9,538 bases of DNA from an uncultured Robinsoniella sp. (GTDB lineage: Bacteria; Bacillota; Clostridia; Lachnospirales; Lachnospiraceae): NCBI GenBank assembly GCA_900539655.1, contig UQCR01000175.1, positions 1 through 9,538 on the forward strand, read 5' to 3'. The notes beneath the pieces are model-generated. The model had not been told where the DNA came from, did no database searches, and saw only the letters and a program-made list of their open reading frames with translations. This document shows positions 1 to 6,063 of the stretch, piece after piece. The stretch's first letter is position 1, and each line of letters starts with the position of its first letter. The translations under genes were made by a program, and so were the position numbers.

Positions 1-29
1 TATTTATATTAAATATATTAATATTATTA

Positions 30-58
30 TTGACATCTTTAATATTCAGTATTATAGT
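30..58 (+). promoter_or_regulatory. Sigma-A promoter of the DUF2089 operon
   Basis: The -35 box TTGACA lies at 30-35 and the -10 box TATAGT at 53-58, separated by 17 bp, close to the sigma-A consensus. A very AT-rich stretch at 1-29 could serve as an UP element. The start codon at 97 leaves about 30 nt of leader. Around the -10 box are a direct repeat AGTATTA (48-54 and 56-62) and an 11-bp palindrome TAGTATTACTA (55-65), which may be an operator. The promoter is read directly from sequence; the operator role is inference. Confidence 0.75.
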
Positions 59-96
59 ATTACTAAACATAACAATACACGAAAGGATGTGATGAT

Positions 97-456
97 ATGG
101 AAAAGATCATTAGCCGTTGTCCTGTTTGTAATCATGAGCTGACCGTTGCAAGACTAAAATGTGATTCCTGCGAGACTGTGATTGAAAATAATTTCAGGCT
201 CAGCAAGTTCGATTACTTATCAGATGAGGAACTGTATTTTACAGAGACATTTATCAGGTGCCGTGGGAATATTAAAGAAGTAGAAAAAGATTTAGGCATA
301 TCCTACCCCACTGTCCGCGCCAAACTGGATTCCGTAATAAAAAAGCTGGGCTATGAATCAGGAGCTGATGAACAGACTTTGAAACGAGAAGAAATTTTAA
401 AAGCTCTTGAAAATGGAGAAATAACAGCAGAACAAGCGATTGCTCAATTAAAATAG
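97..456 (+). CDS. DUF2089 family zinc-ribbon/HTH protein
   Basis: A 119-aa protein that matches the DUF2089 family. The N-terminus is a zinc ribbon with Cys pairs C8-x2-C11 and C22-x2-C25. Residues about 35-86 form a helical region ending in a helix-turn-helix-like segment (GNIKEVEKDLGISYPTVRAK). Residues about 96-119 form a SHOCT-like helical hairpin containing GEITAEQA. A start at 97 is supported by AAAGGA about 9 nt upstream and by the strong promoter at 30-58. It is the first gene of an operon with the gene at 478, only 21 bp downstream. DUF2089 proteins have no settled function; the zinc ribbon plus HTH suggests a small DNA-binding regulator, which is inference. The stop is TAG. Confidence 0.88.
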   Translation: MEKIISRCPVCNHELTVARLKCDSCETVIENNFRLSKFDYLSDEELYFTETFIRCRGNIKEVEKDLGISYPTVRAKLDSVIKKLGYESGADEQTLKREEILKALENGEITAEQAIAQLK

Positions 457-477
457 TTTATAAAAAGGAGATTTTTC

Positions 478-864
478 ATGGATGAAAGATTAAGAATATT
501 AAAAATGGTGGAAGAAGGAACCATAACAGCGGAACAGGCTGCGGAACTGATGGCAGCTATGAATATTGATTCACCGGTGCAACCATCTGCAATTACTAAA
601 AGAAGCTATGACAAAAAAATGTTCCGTATCATTGTAGACAGTATTTCCGGCGATAAAGTGAATATACAATTTCCGGTTGGTGCTATTAAAAAAATACTGA
701 AAGTAACGGGTAAACTTCCTATACCGGAAAAAGATTTGGAAGGCGTGGATCTGAGCAGCATGATGGATGCCATTTCAGAATGTCTGGATGCAGAAATTGA
801 GGGTGATTTTGTCAATGTGGAGGCTGCCGACGGTACAACTGTAAGAATATTTGTTGACAAATAG
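478..864 (+). CDS. SHOCT-like domain protein (YvlB/LiaX N-terminus-like)
   Basis: A 128-aa protein. Residues 1-27 form a short helical hairpin (RILKMVEEG-TITAEQAAEL) of the SHOCT-like type found at the N-terminus of YvlB-like proteins and at the C-terminus of DUF2089 proteins. A Pro/Ser-rich linker follows to about residue 42. Residues 47-128 resemble the domain usually found in small SHOCT-like proteins: an RIIVDSISGDKVNIQFP beta segment, a helical IDL/VDL-type stretch, then a terminal beta hairpin ending in DGTTVRIFVDK. No signal peptide or membrane segment is seen, so it is probably cytosolic. AAAGGAG at 464-470 gives a well-spaced ribosome binding site. It is co-transcribed with the DUF2089 gene and shares the ITAEQA motif with that neighbour, suggesting a functional pair. 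The biochemical role is unknown. Confidence 0.85.
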   Translation: MDERLRILKMVEEGTITAEQAAELMAAMNIDSPVQPSAITKRSYDKKMFRIIVDSISGDKVNIQFPVGAIKKILKVTGKLPIPEKDLEGVDLSSMMDAISECLDAEIEGDFVNVEAADGTTVRIFVDK

Positions 865-968
865 AGGTTAACATATCAAACTAAACATCAGAACCTAAGA
901 TTTACGCCTGCATATACCTGTACCGGCTGCAATGATTAGATTTGTCATTAGACGATACCTGACAAGTG

Positions 969-1020
969 GAGCAGTACTGCATAGATTGATCATCTGTGCA
1001 GTACTGCTCTATTTCTATCC
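969..1020 (+). terminator. Hairpin terminator after the DUF2089 operon
   Basis: GAGCAGTACTGCA (969-981) pairs perfectly with 997-1009. The stem continues inward through 982-986/992-996 with one T-G wobble, giving about 18 bp and a 5-nt loop. A T-rich but interrupted tail (TATTTCTATCCTATTTTT) follows. It lies about 105 bp after the SHOCT-like gene. The stem is unambiguous; the discontinuous U-tract makes the termination role probable rather than certain. Confidence 0.72.
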
Positions 1021-1051
1021 TATTTTTCAAACTGTTATTTAAACTATATTT

Positions 1052-1080
1052 TTGACACAATTAGTTATTTGTTTTATAAT
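1052..1080 (+). promoter_or_regulatory. Perfect-consensus sigma-A promoter with a long leader
   Basis: TTGACA (1052-1057), 17 bp, TATAAT (1075-1080): an exact match to the vegetative promoter consensus. Transcription would start near 1087, leaving about 140 nt before the small gene at 1227. The leader contains a second TATAAT (1194-1199) and a loose inverted repeat GTAACAA/TTGTTAG (1171-1185), so the small gene may use either promoter or the leader may be a short RNA. No hairpin with a U-run was seen within the leader. Confidence 0.65.
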
Positions 1081-1226
1081 CATCTGTATTCTGGTGTATG
1101 TGAATATAATATGTCAATTAAACAAGACTATAGAAATTGTTAAAACACTTATTTTTCCCATTAATTACCAGTAACAATTTGTTAGTAATGTAATATAATC
1201 AGTATAACAAATGTAGGAGGGATACC

Positions 1227-1433
1227 ATGAATAAGCGCCAAAGAAAAAAGAAGCTTCAAAAATCCTATGACCAAAGATTTTCTGCCCGCATCAGGGATAT
1301 TTTGATTTTGATTGCAGATGAATATGAAAAATCCTTGATAAATGCAAAATGTCCCGATCTGACAGATGAACTTAGCGAAGACTTATATCGTAAAATCTTA
1401 TTAAAAATTGATGAAAACTATACGGCTGAATAA
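1227..1433 (+). CDS. Small basic hypothetical protein
   Basis: A 68-aa protein I do not recognise. The start is well supported: AGGAGGG at 1215-1221 lies 5 nt before the ATG. The first 12 residues are strongly basic (MNKRQRKKKLQK). Residues about 17-35 could form an amphipathic helix (RFSARIRDILILIADEYEK), and the C-terminal half is acidic with one Cys (C42). There is no signal peptide or convincing membrane span. A basic tail plus a helical acidic part would suit a small nucleic-acid- or ribosome-associated protein, but that is speculation. It stands alone on the + strand between a terminator and a convergent operon. Confidence 0.7.
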   Translation: MNKRQRKKKLQKSYDQRFSARIRDILILIADEYEKSLINAKCPDLTDELSEDLYRKILLKIDENYTAE

Positions 1434-1451
1434 AACAAGTGAACTTCAGCC
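1424..1451. terminator. Possible bidirectional hairpin in the convergent junction
   Basis: GGCTGAA (1424-1430) and TTCAGCC (1445-1451) form a 7-bp inverted repeat around a 14-nt loop. It overlaps the stop codon of the small + strand gene and lies next to the stop of the convergent alpha/beta hydrolase gene. No clean U-run follows on either strand, so termination is only suggested by position. Confidence 0.3.
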
Positions 1452-1459
1452 TGGTATAT

Positions 1460-2233
1460 TTACATCATAAAAAACGGTTCCGCAATTTCCAGCCATTCAT
1501 CTGGTAAATAAATAGATAAATAGCCATGATTATATCCTTTTGCTTCATATATCTTGCAGGAGGGGACATATGATTGAAACATCCTTGCAGATTTTTTGAC
1601 ACACTTCATCTCTTTTTCTCCATACCAGTACATCACTTCTGCCTTTGTTTTGCGGACACCCTCCTTCAATGTATACTGCATCATATAAGTACGGTACATT
1701 GCATAGAGTGTTTGTTTTCTAATATGGGGCATGTCCTGCATATAATAATCCACTAATTCCTGTGGATACATCATCTTCTTCGGCAGCAGCTTAGGCATCA
1801 TCGCTACTTGCATGCGGCATGCTTTCTCACTAAATAAAAGTCTCCCAAAATAGCGAATGGATCCCATGCAGAAACGCGCCATAATGGGCTTTGGGTAACA
1901 GATGCTTCCATCAATAATTGCCTTTTGGGTCAAATCTGACTTACGTGATAAAAGTTCCATTACAATTTGGCCTCCCAGGGATACACCACACAGCGCAAAC
2001 ACCAGGCCGTTGCATTTCGTATTTATATAATCCATAAGCTTATCAGCTGTATCTTCCGTAGAAATGTATTTTGCAGTATATTCCTCCCCATGGCCGTCCA
2101 TTGTGGGAAGGATCACGTGGTATCTGTCCGATAAGGCTCGTGCCTGACGTAAATAGTTCCACCAGGCATTCCCTCCTCCATGGATCATCATGATATGTGG
2201 ATTGTTCTCATTTCCAAATTCATGAAATTTCAT
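1460..2233 (-). CDS. Alpha/beta hydrolase
   Basis: A 257-aa alpha/beta-hydrolase-fold protein, the usual length for a minimal family member. An N-terminal strand leads to the oxyanion motif HGGG (18-21). The nucleophile elbow is G-V-S-L-G (83-87) with catalytic Ser85. The catalytic His is probably H236 in GYNHGY, and the acid is likely Glu206 or Glu208 in the YGEKE segment. Residues about 110-195 form a helical, Met-rich cap likely to shape the substrate pocket. There is no signal peptide, so it is probably a cytosolic esterase, lipase-like or peptidase-like enzyme; the substrate cannot be named. GAGGAG at 2242-2247 precedes the ATG by 8 nt. It is the second gene of an operon, 18 bp after the ArsR-like regulator, which probably controls it. 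Confidence 0.88.
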   Translation of the reverse strand: MKFHEFGNENNPHIMMIHGGGNAWWNYLRQARALSDRYHVILPTMDGHGEEYTAKYISTEDTADKLMDYINTKCNGLVFALCGVSLGGQIVMELLSRKSDLTQKAIIDGSICYPKPIMARFCMGSIRYFGRLLFSEKACRMQVAMMPKLLPKKMMYPQELVDYYMQDMPHIRKQTLYAMYRTYMMQYTLKEGVRKTKAEVMYWYGEKEMKCVKKSARMFQSYVPSCKIYEAKGYNHGYLSIYLPDEWLEIAEPFFMM

Positions 2234-2251
2234 ATAACATTCTCCTCTTTT

Positions 2252-2797
2252 TTAAATATCCTGTATCTCCTGCTTTTTATGGTTCTTCCTTTGGCATTTT
2301 ATTGGCGGTGAAGAAATCAGGGAAAGTTTACGGAGGGGCTGGCCGGTTTCTGTTCTTTGATCTATATATGGTTTTAACAGATTTCCGATATCCTGCACCA
2401 GATGTCTGTATTCATCATCCGTAATGTGCAGCAATCCAGTTGTAAACCACACCTGGTCCCTCTTACAATCCTGGTCTTCCCTGCTTAGATACTCGTTCAT
2501 TTCCTGCATCAGTTCCATATGGAATGCAGTAGAGAGGGCTACAGATGTTTCGCCTTCCATTTGTACATCGTTTTCATTCATGGCATAAACCTTTTCCACT
2601 GTACCCCTCACTTTGTTTTCCTGCACTACTGTAATGACTTTATGATCTTCTAAAATCTTCACGTGATGATACACAGTTGCCCGCGGTATGTCCTTTAGGT
2701 ATTCCACTATATCCGATGTCCGGACACTGCCATGCAGGCGAATATACTGCAAGATACGAAGCCTTGCCGGATTTAGAATTAACTTAGCTATATCCAT
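2252..2797 (-). CDS. ArsR-like winged-helix transcriptional regulator
   Basis: A 181-aa protein starting at MDIAKLILNPARLRILQYI. The longer frame reaching 2914 would cross the promoter and the upstream terminator. The start at 2797 has GGAGG a few bases upstream. Residues about 1-75 form a winged helix: the NPARLRILQYI helix, a V-R-T-S-D-I-V-E-Y-L turn, recognition helix PRATVYHHVKIL, then a wing around VVQENKVRGTVEKVYAM. This resembles ArsR/HTH_20-type regulators. The C-terminal 100 residues are helical and may sense a ligand or dimerise; no metal-binding Cys cluster like that of ArsR/SmtB is seen, so a metal sensor is unlikely. It precedes the hydrolase gene by 18 bp. Paired operator-like sites in its own promoter suggest autoregulation of both genes. 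Confidence 0.85.
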   Translation of the reverse strand: MDIAKLILNPARLRILQYIRLHGSVRTSDIVEYLKDIPRATVYHHVKILEDHKVITVVQENKVRGTVEKVYAMNENDVQMEGETSVALSTAFHMELMQEMNEYLSREDQDCKRDQVWFTTGLLHITDDEYRHLVQDIGNLLKPYIDQRTETGQPLRKLSLISSPPIKCQRKNHKKQEIQDI

Positions 2798-2810
2798 TTT
2801 CCACCTCCTA

Positions 2811-2853
2811 TTGTCTATAAAATTATTATAGTCTATTTTTTTAGACAAGTCAA
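2811..2853 (-). promoter_or_regulatory. Promoter of the ArsR-like/hydrolase operon with operator sites
   Basis: On the - strand, TTGACT (2848-2853), a 17-bp spacer and TATAAT (2825-2830) form a strong promoter. The spacer is itself an inverted repeat: GTCTA (2831-2835) and TAGAC (2842-2846). A third half-site downstream of the -10 makes a perfect pair TTGTCTA (2811-2817) / TAGACAA (2842-2848). Sites that cover the spacer and flank the -10 are well placed for repression, presumably by the encoded regulator. The sequence pattern is direct observation; the binding partner is inference. Confidence 0.72.
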
Positions 2854-2854
2854 T

Positions 2855-2894
2855 AAATAATAAATAAAAATGCCCCCTCACACATGTAAGGGGG
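2855..2894 (-). terminator. Rho-independent terminator of the methyltransferase operon
   Basis: On the - strand a CCCCCT/AGGGGG stem (arms 2889-2894 and 2873-2878) with a 10-nt loop is followed by a T-rich run (CATTTTTATTTATTATTT). It lies about 20 bp after the stop of the UROD-like gene and just upstream of the next promoter, so it insulates the two - strand operons. Confidence 0.85.
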
Positions 2895-2916
2895 ATAATC
2901 AATATCAGAACCATTT

Positions 2917-4071
2917 TTATTCTTCGTCAATCATCTGAGCTGCGGCATTTGCTCCTCGCAGCAGAGCTTTTACATTTTCAACCGGAGTTCCAATTTCCAG
3001 ATAATCTGAGCAGGCAAATATGTAATTTCCACCTTTTTTTCCTGTCATCATCTGATTATATGCTGCACTTTCAATTTCTGGGGGTGTAGCTTTTTTTAAG
3101 AACTGTACCTGATCAAAATTTCCGGACAAAATCAGATCTTTTCCAAAATATTCCTTTGCTTCTGCCAGACCGTTATCTCCCTGAGGCACCGGAGAAACTG
3201 TCTCCCACACCGTTATACCCAGCTTTTTATAAGATGGATACAGAACCTTTGCGTTTCCGCAATTATGATAAATCGTAGGCTTATCAGCCTGAATGAAAGG
3301 TTCGAGAGCACGTCGCTCATATGGCAAAACATACTGTTCAAAATATTCATTTCCCATAATTGCTCCATTTGCAATATTGCCCTGAATTCCAACAGCATCA
3401 AATTCACTTTTTGCAAATATTTTATTATCTTCCACAATCAAATCCGTAAAAAAATTCATATATGATTCATAGTATTCTTCATCTGACAGTGCATCACAGA
3501 GCATATCCTGTATATCTATATAGGTAGCCGCCATATTAAAGACGCCTCCCATCCCCCAGGGACAGTTAATGCCCAAATCTCCAATTATTTTTTTTGCCTC
3601 TTTTCCACATGCTAATATATGTTCATCATCCTGCGCTTCTCTTTTCGGGCAATATTTCTTAAATATCTCAAAATCCTCTTCGGATTTAATCATATACTCA
3701 GTAGTGCTGAAGTGGATTCCTGAAAGGATTTTTTCATTATACTCTGCTGCTTCTACCTGTCTGAGTTCCCGCTCCGGTGTATAAATCATAGTTGTCCTCA
3801 CATAGTTATTACCAATCTTACCTTCTGTAACATCCACTTTCCAATCAGGAAAACTACGCTGTAAGAAATACGGCACCGCATTAATATATTGTCTGGTGAT
3901 CAAATCAAACCCCAGTTCCCTGCACAAAACCACTGCATCATAAAGCCTGCTTGTGTCCTTTTTATCAAAATAATAGGATAAATATTCCTCCTGTACGAAA
4001 GGGCTTACCGGGATACGATCCGGTGTTTCTCCCTGTAATACACATAATAATCTTTCTCTTGCATTCATCAT
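2917..4071 (-). CDS. UROD-superfamily methyltransferase (MtaA/MtbA-like)
   Basis: A 384-aa protein starting at MMNARERLLCVLQGETPDRIPV, the usual opening of the uroporphyrinogen decarboxylase/methylcobamide:CoM methyltransferase superfamily. It has the zinc motif H-x-C-G at about 269-272 (IYHNCGN) and a later Cys at about 354 (FACSDYLEIGTPVEN), matching the H-x-C-x(n)-C ligands of MtaA/MtbA-type enzymes. It lacks the heme-pathway HemE N-terminal signature (PVWxMRQAGRY). Zinc-thiolate methyl transfer from a corrinoid protein is therefore more likely than porphyrin decarboxylation; the acceptor is unknown. AAAGGAG (4079-4085) lies 7 nt before the ATG, inside the 3' end of the symporter gene, whose stop is 1 nt away, so translation is probably coupled. 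A longer frame to 4125 exists but this ribosome binding site decides the start. It is the last gene of the operon. Confidence 0.83.
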   Translation of the reverse strand: MMNARERLLCVLQGETPDRIPVSPFVQEEYLSYYFDKKDTSRLYDAVVLCRELGFDLITRQYINAVPYFLQRSFPDWKVDVTEGKIGNNYVRTTMIYTPERELRQVEAAEYNEKILSGIHFSTTEYMIKSEEDFEIFKKYCPKREAQDDEHILACGKEAKKIIGDLGINCPWGMGGVFNMAATYIDIQDMLCDALSDEEYYESYMNFFTDLIVEDNKIFAKSEFDAVGIQGNIANGAIMGNEYFEQYVLPYERRALEPFIQADKPTIYHNCGNAKVLYPSYKKLGITVWETVSPVPQGDNGLAEAKEYFGKDLILSGNFDQVQFLKKATPPEIESAAYNQMMTGKKGGNYIFACSDYLEIGTPVENVKALLRGANAAAQMIDEE

Positions 4072-4072
4072 T

Positions 4073-5506
4073 TTAATTCTCCTTTTCGGCAACGTGTTCT
4101 TTTCTTCTAACTCTTTTCTTTGCATTCTCTTCCTGAACAGCCAGCATCATTTTACCGTCCAGAGGGTAAAGTTTCATGGAAAGTAATGAAACAATGTGAC
4201 AGACAGCCGGTATTCCAAACATGCAGAGCATCAGGGCAAAATACAGGCTTCCGGATGCCTCCACATTTGGTTCAATTACTTTATTCCCATATCCCGCAAT
4301 TGCCAGGGCAATTCCCAGTACAAAAGTACTTAGAGAAGATACGAATTTATCTGCAAAGGAAAAGACTGCCCCTACCATTCCGGGAATATAGCGTTCTGTA
4401 AGATACAATTCATAATCTGTGCAGTCCGCAATCATCGGATTAGACAAATATACGGATACTGTGGAGCAGGCACGTTCCAGTACAATAAAAAGCAACAGAA
4501 GAATACTGTAATTTACGGACGGACGTAGCAGAAATATGCAGGCTATACAGATAAGGCTTCCAACGTTAGAAAAAACATATACTTTTTTCATCCCTTTTTT
4601 TCTTGCTATCATAGGACCAAGTGTTGTTGCCAGTATGGTTGGGATCATTGCAACCATAGCAACTGTTCCCTGAATGGAACTATTTGCAAGAACATTGGCA
4701 TAGAAATATATAACCGTTGAATTGTAAATCATCCATCCTATCTTCTCTGTGTTGGCAGAAAGCATCAAATAGCGCAGGCCCTTATTTTCTTTTACGATAA
4801 AGATTGCTTCTTTTAAACTAAGTTTTGTTATTGCTCCATCACCCAGGCCAAAGTACTCTGTTCTGTCTTTTGCCCAGATTCCAATGATTGCAAGTATGGT
4901 AAACAGAATCTGTATTCCAATTGCAATCACAACCACACTTCTCCATAGTTCTGGGTTTAAAAGTCCTCCTTCATAACGCGGAGCCAGAACAGTAGTTAAA
5001 AAAAGACTGAGTCCGGCATTGACTGCAGAAGATGCGATTCCATCAAAAATCGTGAATAGCGGACGCTGTTTTGGATCACTGGTAAGAGCTGTCTGCCCTC
5101 CTTTTGTCACACAGGTCTGGCAGGTATAGCCAAGGACATAAACTGCATAGAAGAATATGATATATGCCAGTTTTCCAGCCATTGACAAAGACTGAGGACA
5201 GAAAAAAATGCATAACATAGATACATTCATTAGCAATGACCCACAGACCATAAATGGCCTGTATTTACCGAATTTTCCATCCAGCCGGTCTATCATGGCA
5301 CCTACAATAGGATCTGTTATCGCGTCAAAAACCCGCATTCCGGTTGCAATAGCTCCTACCAGCACTGCTACCATCCCTAAAACATTCTGTGTAAAGACCA
5401 TAAAAAACGACATCATTGCCAGATTCGTATTGGATGCTGTATTATTAAATGAAAAAAATGCTACCTGCCATGTTTTTGCTCGATTCAATATCTCTTTCTC
5501 TTTCAT
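4073..5506 (-). CDS. GPH/MFS sugar-type cation symporter
   Basis: About 477 aa, with roughly 12 hydrophobic segments: an inner-membrane carrier of the glycoside-pentoside-hexuronide:cation symporter (GPH/MelB-like) branch of the MFS. The family motif D-A-I-T-D-P-I-V-G-x3-D-R lies between the second and third segments (about residues 61-74 of this start), followed by GKFGKYRPF. GPH proteins typically import glycosides, pentosides or uronides with Na+ or H+; the substrate cannot be read from sequence. The start at 5506 is preferred over an ATG at 5524 because AAAGGG lies about 9 nt before it, whereas the outer ATG has only a weak GAAGCGAG. It sits 62 bp after the cupin gene and 1 nt before the methyltransferase gene. 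Confidence 0.88.
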   Translation of the reverse strand: MKEKEILNRAKTWQVAFFSFNNTASNTNLAMMSFFMVFTQNVLGMVAVLVGAIATGMRVFDAITDPIVGAMIDRLDGKFGKYRPFMVCGSLLMNVSMLCIFFCPQSLSMAGKLAYIIFFYAVYVLGYTCQTCVTKGGQTALTSDPKQRPLFTIFDGIASSAVNAGLSLFLTTVLAPRYEGGLLNPELWRSVVVIAIGIQILFTILAIIGIWAKDRTEYFGLGDGAITKLSLKEAIFIVKENKGLRYLMLSANTEKIGWMIYNSTVIYFYANVLANSSIQGTVAMVAMIPTILATTLGPMIARKKGMKKVYVFSNVGSLICIACIFLLRPSVNYSILLLLFIVLERACSTVSVYLSNPMIADCTDYELYLTERYIPGMVGAVFSFADKFVSSLSTFVLGIALAIAGYGNKVIEPNVEASGSLYFALMLCMFGIPAVCHIVSLLSMKLYPLDGKMMLAVQEENAKKRVRRKEHVAEKEN

Positions 5507-5529
5507 TGTTCTATTCCCTTTCATCTCGC

Positions 5530-5560
5530 TTCGGGCACAGTGCTTGTTCCCCGTGCCGAA
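5530..5560 (-). other. Intercistronic hairpin between cupin and symporter genes
   Basis: GTGCCGAA (5553-5560) pairs with TTCGGGCAC (5530-5538) with one bulged G. On the - strand this makes a GC-rich stem ending a few bases before the first possible ATG of the symporter gene. No U-run follows, so it is not a simple terminator. It could be an mRNA-stabilising or processing hairpin that sets different expression levels of cupin and symporter. Confidence 0.4.
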
Positions 5561-5568
5561 ACGGTTTC

Positions 5569-5970
5569 TTATGATTCATTACGAAATTCATCCAGGTTTT
5601 TTGTAATTATTTCTGTTATGGATTCTGTTATGGGCTCCTGGCAAAATCTGCTCATATCCCGATTCTCCATAATCAAAACGCTGCTTCCGGGTAACAGCCC
5701 TATCCCATGGCGTTCTCCCGCATTTACCACATATAATTTCCCTTTCTCCATTATACAGCATTTAGGGCTTGTTTCGCTGTCTTTCGTTAGAAGAACCGCT
5801 CTGCCTTCCAGCAAGGCAAAGGCCTCTTCACTGTCCATATGTATGCCCCAGTTTTTTAATGCACAGATCCCATTTACAGATTCATCATAGGCATGCAGCG
5901 CTACACGCCAATCTTCACTGTTATGCAGAACGGAAAAACCGGTCATCTCTTTAAAACTATGAACCGTCAT
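5569..5970 (-). CDS. Small cupin-domain protein
   Basis: A 133-aa protein starting at MTVHSFKEMTGF. AAAGGAGG at 5977-5984 lies 6 nt before the ATG, and the longer frame to 6027 would run through the operator array. Cupin motif 1 is visible around residues 42-57 (W-G-I-H44-x-D-S-E-E-x-F-A-L-L-E-G) and motif 2 around 77-103 (G-K-L-Y-V-V-N-A-G-E-R-H88-G-I...ENRD). H44, E48/E49 and H88 are candidate metal ligands; the canonical HxH pair is reduced to one His. There is no signal peptide. Standalone small cupins often act as isomerases, epimerases or sugar/acid binding proteins. As first gene of an operon with a GPH symporter and a UROD-like methyltransferase it may process or sense the imported compound, which is inference. 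Confidence 0.78.
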   Translation of the reverse strand: MTVHSFKEMTGFSVLHNSEDWRVALHAYDESVNGICALKNWGIHMDSEEAFALLEGRAVLLTKDSETSPKCCIMEKGKLYVVNAGERHGIGLLPGSSVLIMENRDMSRFCQEPITESITEIITKNLDEFRNES

Positions 5971-5985
5971 ACTTTTCCTCCTTTC

Positions 5986-6024
5986 TAAAACGTTATTCGT
6001 ATACGTTTTACTAAAACGTTTTCT
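5986..6024 (-). promoter_or_regulatory. Triple 13-bp CG-centred operator array
   Basis: Three consecutive 13-mers (5986-5998, 5999-6011, 6012-6024) each carry ACGTT or ACGTA, with central CG dinucleotides at 5991, 6004 and 6017, an exact 13-bp period. The copy at 6013-6022 is a perfect palindrome AAAACGTTTT; the copy around 5991 has a perfect AACGTT core; the middle copy is least symmetrical but overlaps CGTATACG (5998-6005). CG-centred AT-flanked palindromes are typical LacI-family operators. The array spans about +5 to +43 of the cupin operon transcript, so a bound protein would block early elongation or initiation. The LacI-family gene at 6380-7414 is the obvious candidate ligand sensor. 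Confidence 0.75.
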
Positions 6025-6034
6025 CACAATTCAG

Positions 6035-6063
6035 ATTTTACATTTCATTTTCTAAAATGTCAA
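6035..6063 (-). promoter_or_regulatory. Sigma-A promoter of the cupin-symporter-methyltransferase operon
   Basis: On the - strand, TTGACA (6058-6063), 17 bp, TAAAAT (6035-6040). The predicted start near 6028 is immediately upstream of the operator array and about 58 nt from the cupin start codon. Confidence 0.75.

Larger units (their letters stand above)
865..1226 (+). other. Intergenic region with terminator, promoters and leader
   Basis: This 362-base gap holds the hairpin at 969-1009 and a perfect-consensus promoter at 1052-1080. It also holds a second -10-like TATAAT at 1194-1199, with a weak GTAACA 17 bp upstream, and the ribosome binding site of the next gene. The first 100 bases (865-965) show no convincing coding frame or structure on either strand. 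A 10-codon ATG frame at 1111-1143 has no ribosome binding site and is not called. Confidence 0.5.

Noticed and set aside
606..860. Open frame on the - strand inside the SHOCT-like gene
   Set aside because: Antisense shadow of a well-supported gene, with no ribosome binding site and no protein-like features.
1111..1143. Possible 10-codon leader peptide before the small orphan gene
   Set aside because: No ribosome binding site, no run of regulatory codons and no attenuator hairpin after it.
2798..2914. 39-residue N-terminal extension of the ArsR-like regulator
   Set aside because: It would encode across the upstream terminator and the gene's own promoter; the start at 2797 has a strong ribosome binding site and matches the winged-helix domain.
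3265..3465. Open frame on the + strand inside the UROD-like gene
   Set aside because: Antisense shadow without a ribosome binding site; similar shadows inside the symporter and LacI-type genes were dismissed for the same reason.
2917..4071. Annotation as hemE (heme-pathway uroporphyrinogen decarboxylase)
   Set aside because: The HemE signature is absent, MtaA-type zinc ligands are present, and the genomic context is a transport operon.
4072..4125. 18-residue N-terminal extension of the UROD-like protein
   Set aside because: It overlaps the symporter C-terminus; AAAGGAG at 4079-4085 clearly serves the ATG at 4071 and the family domain begins there.
5971..6027. 19-residue N-terminal extension of the cupin protein
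   Set aside because: It would translate the operator array; AAAGGAGG at 5977-5984 fixes the start at 5970.
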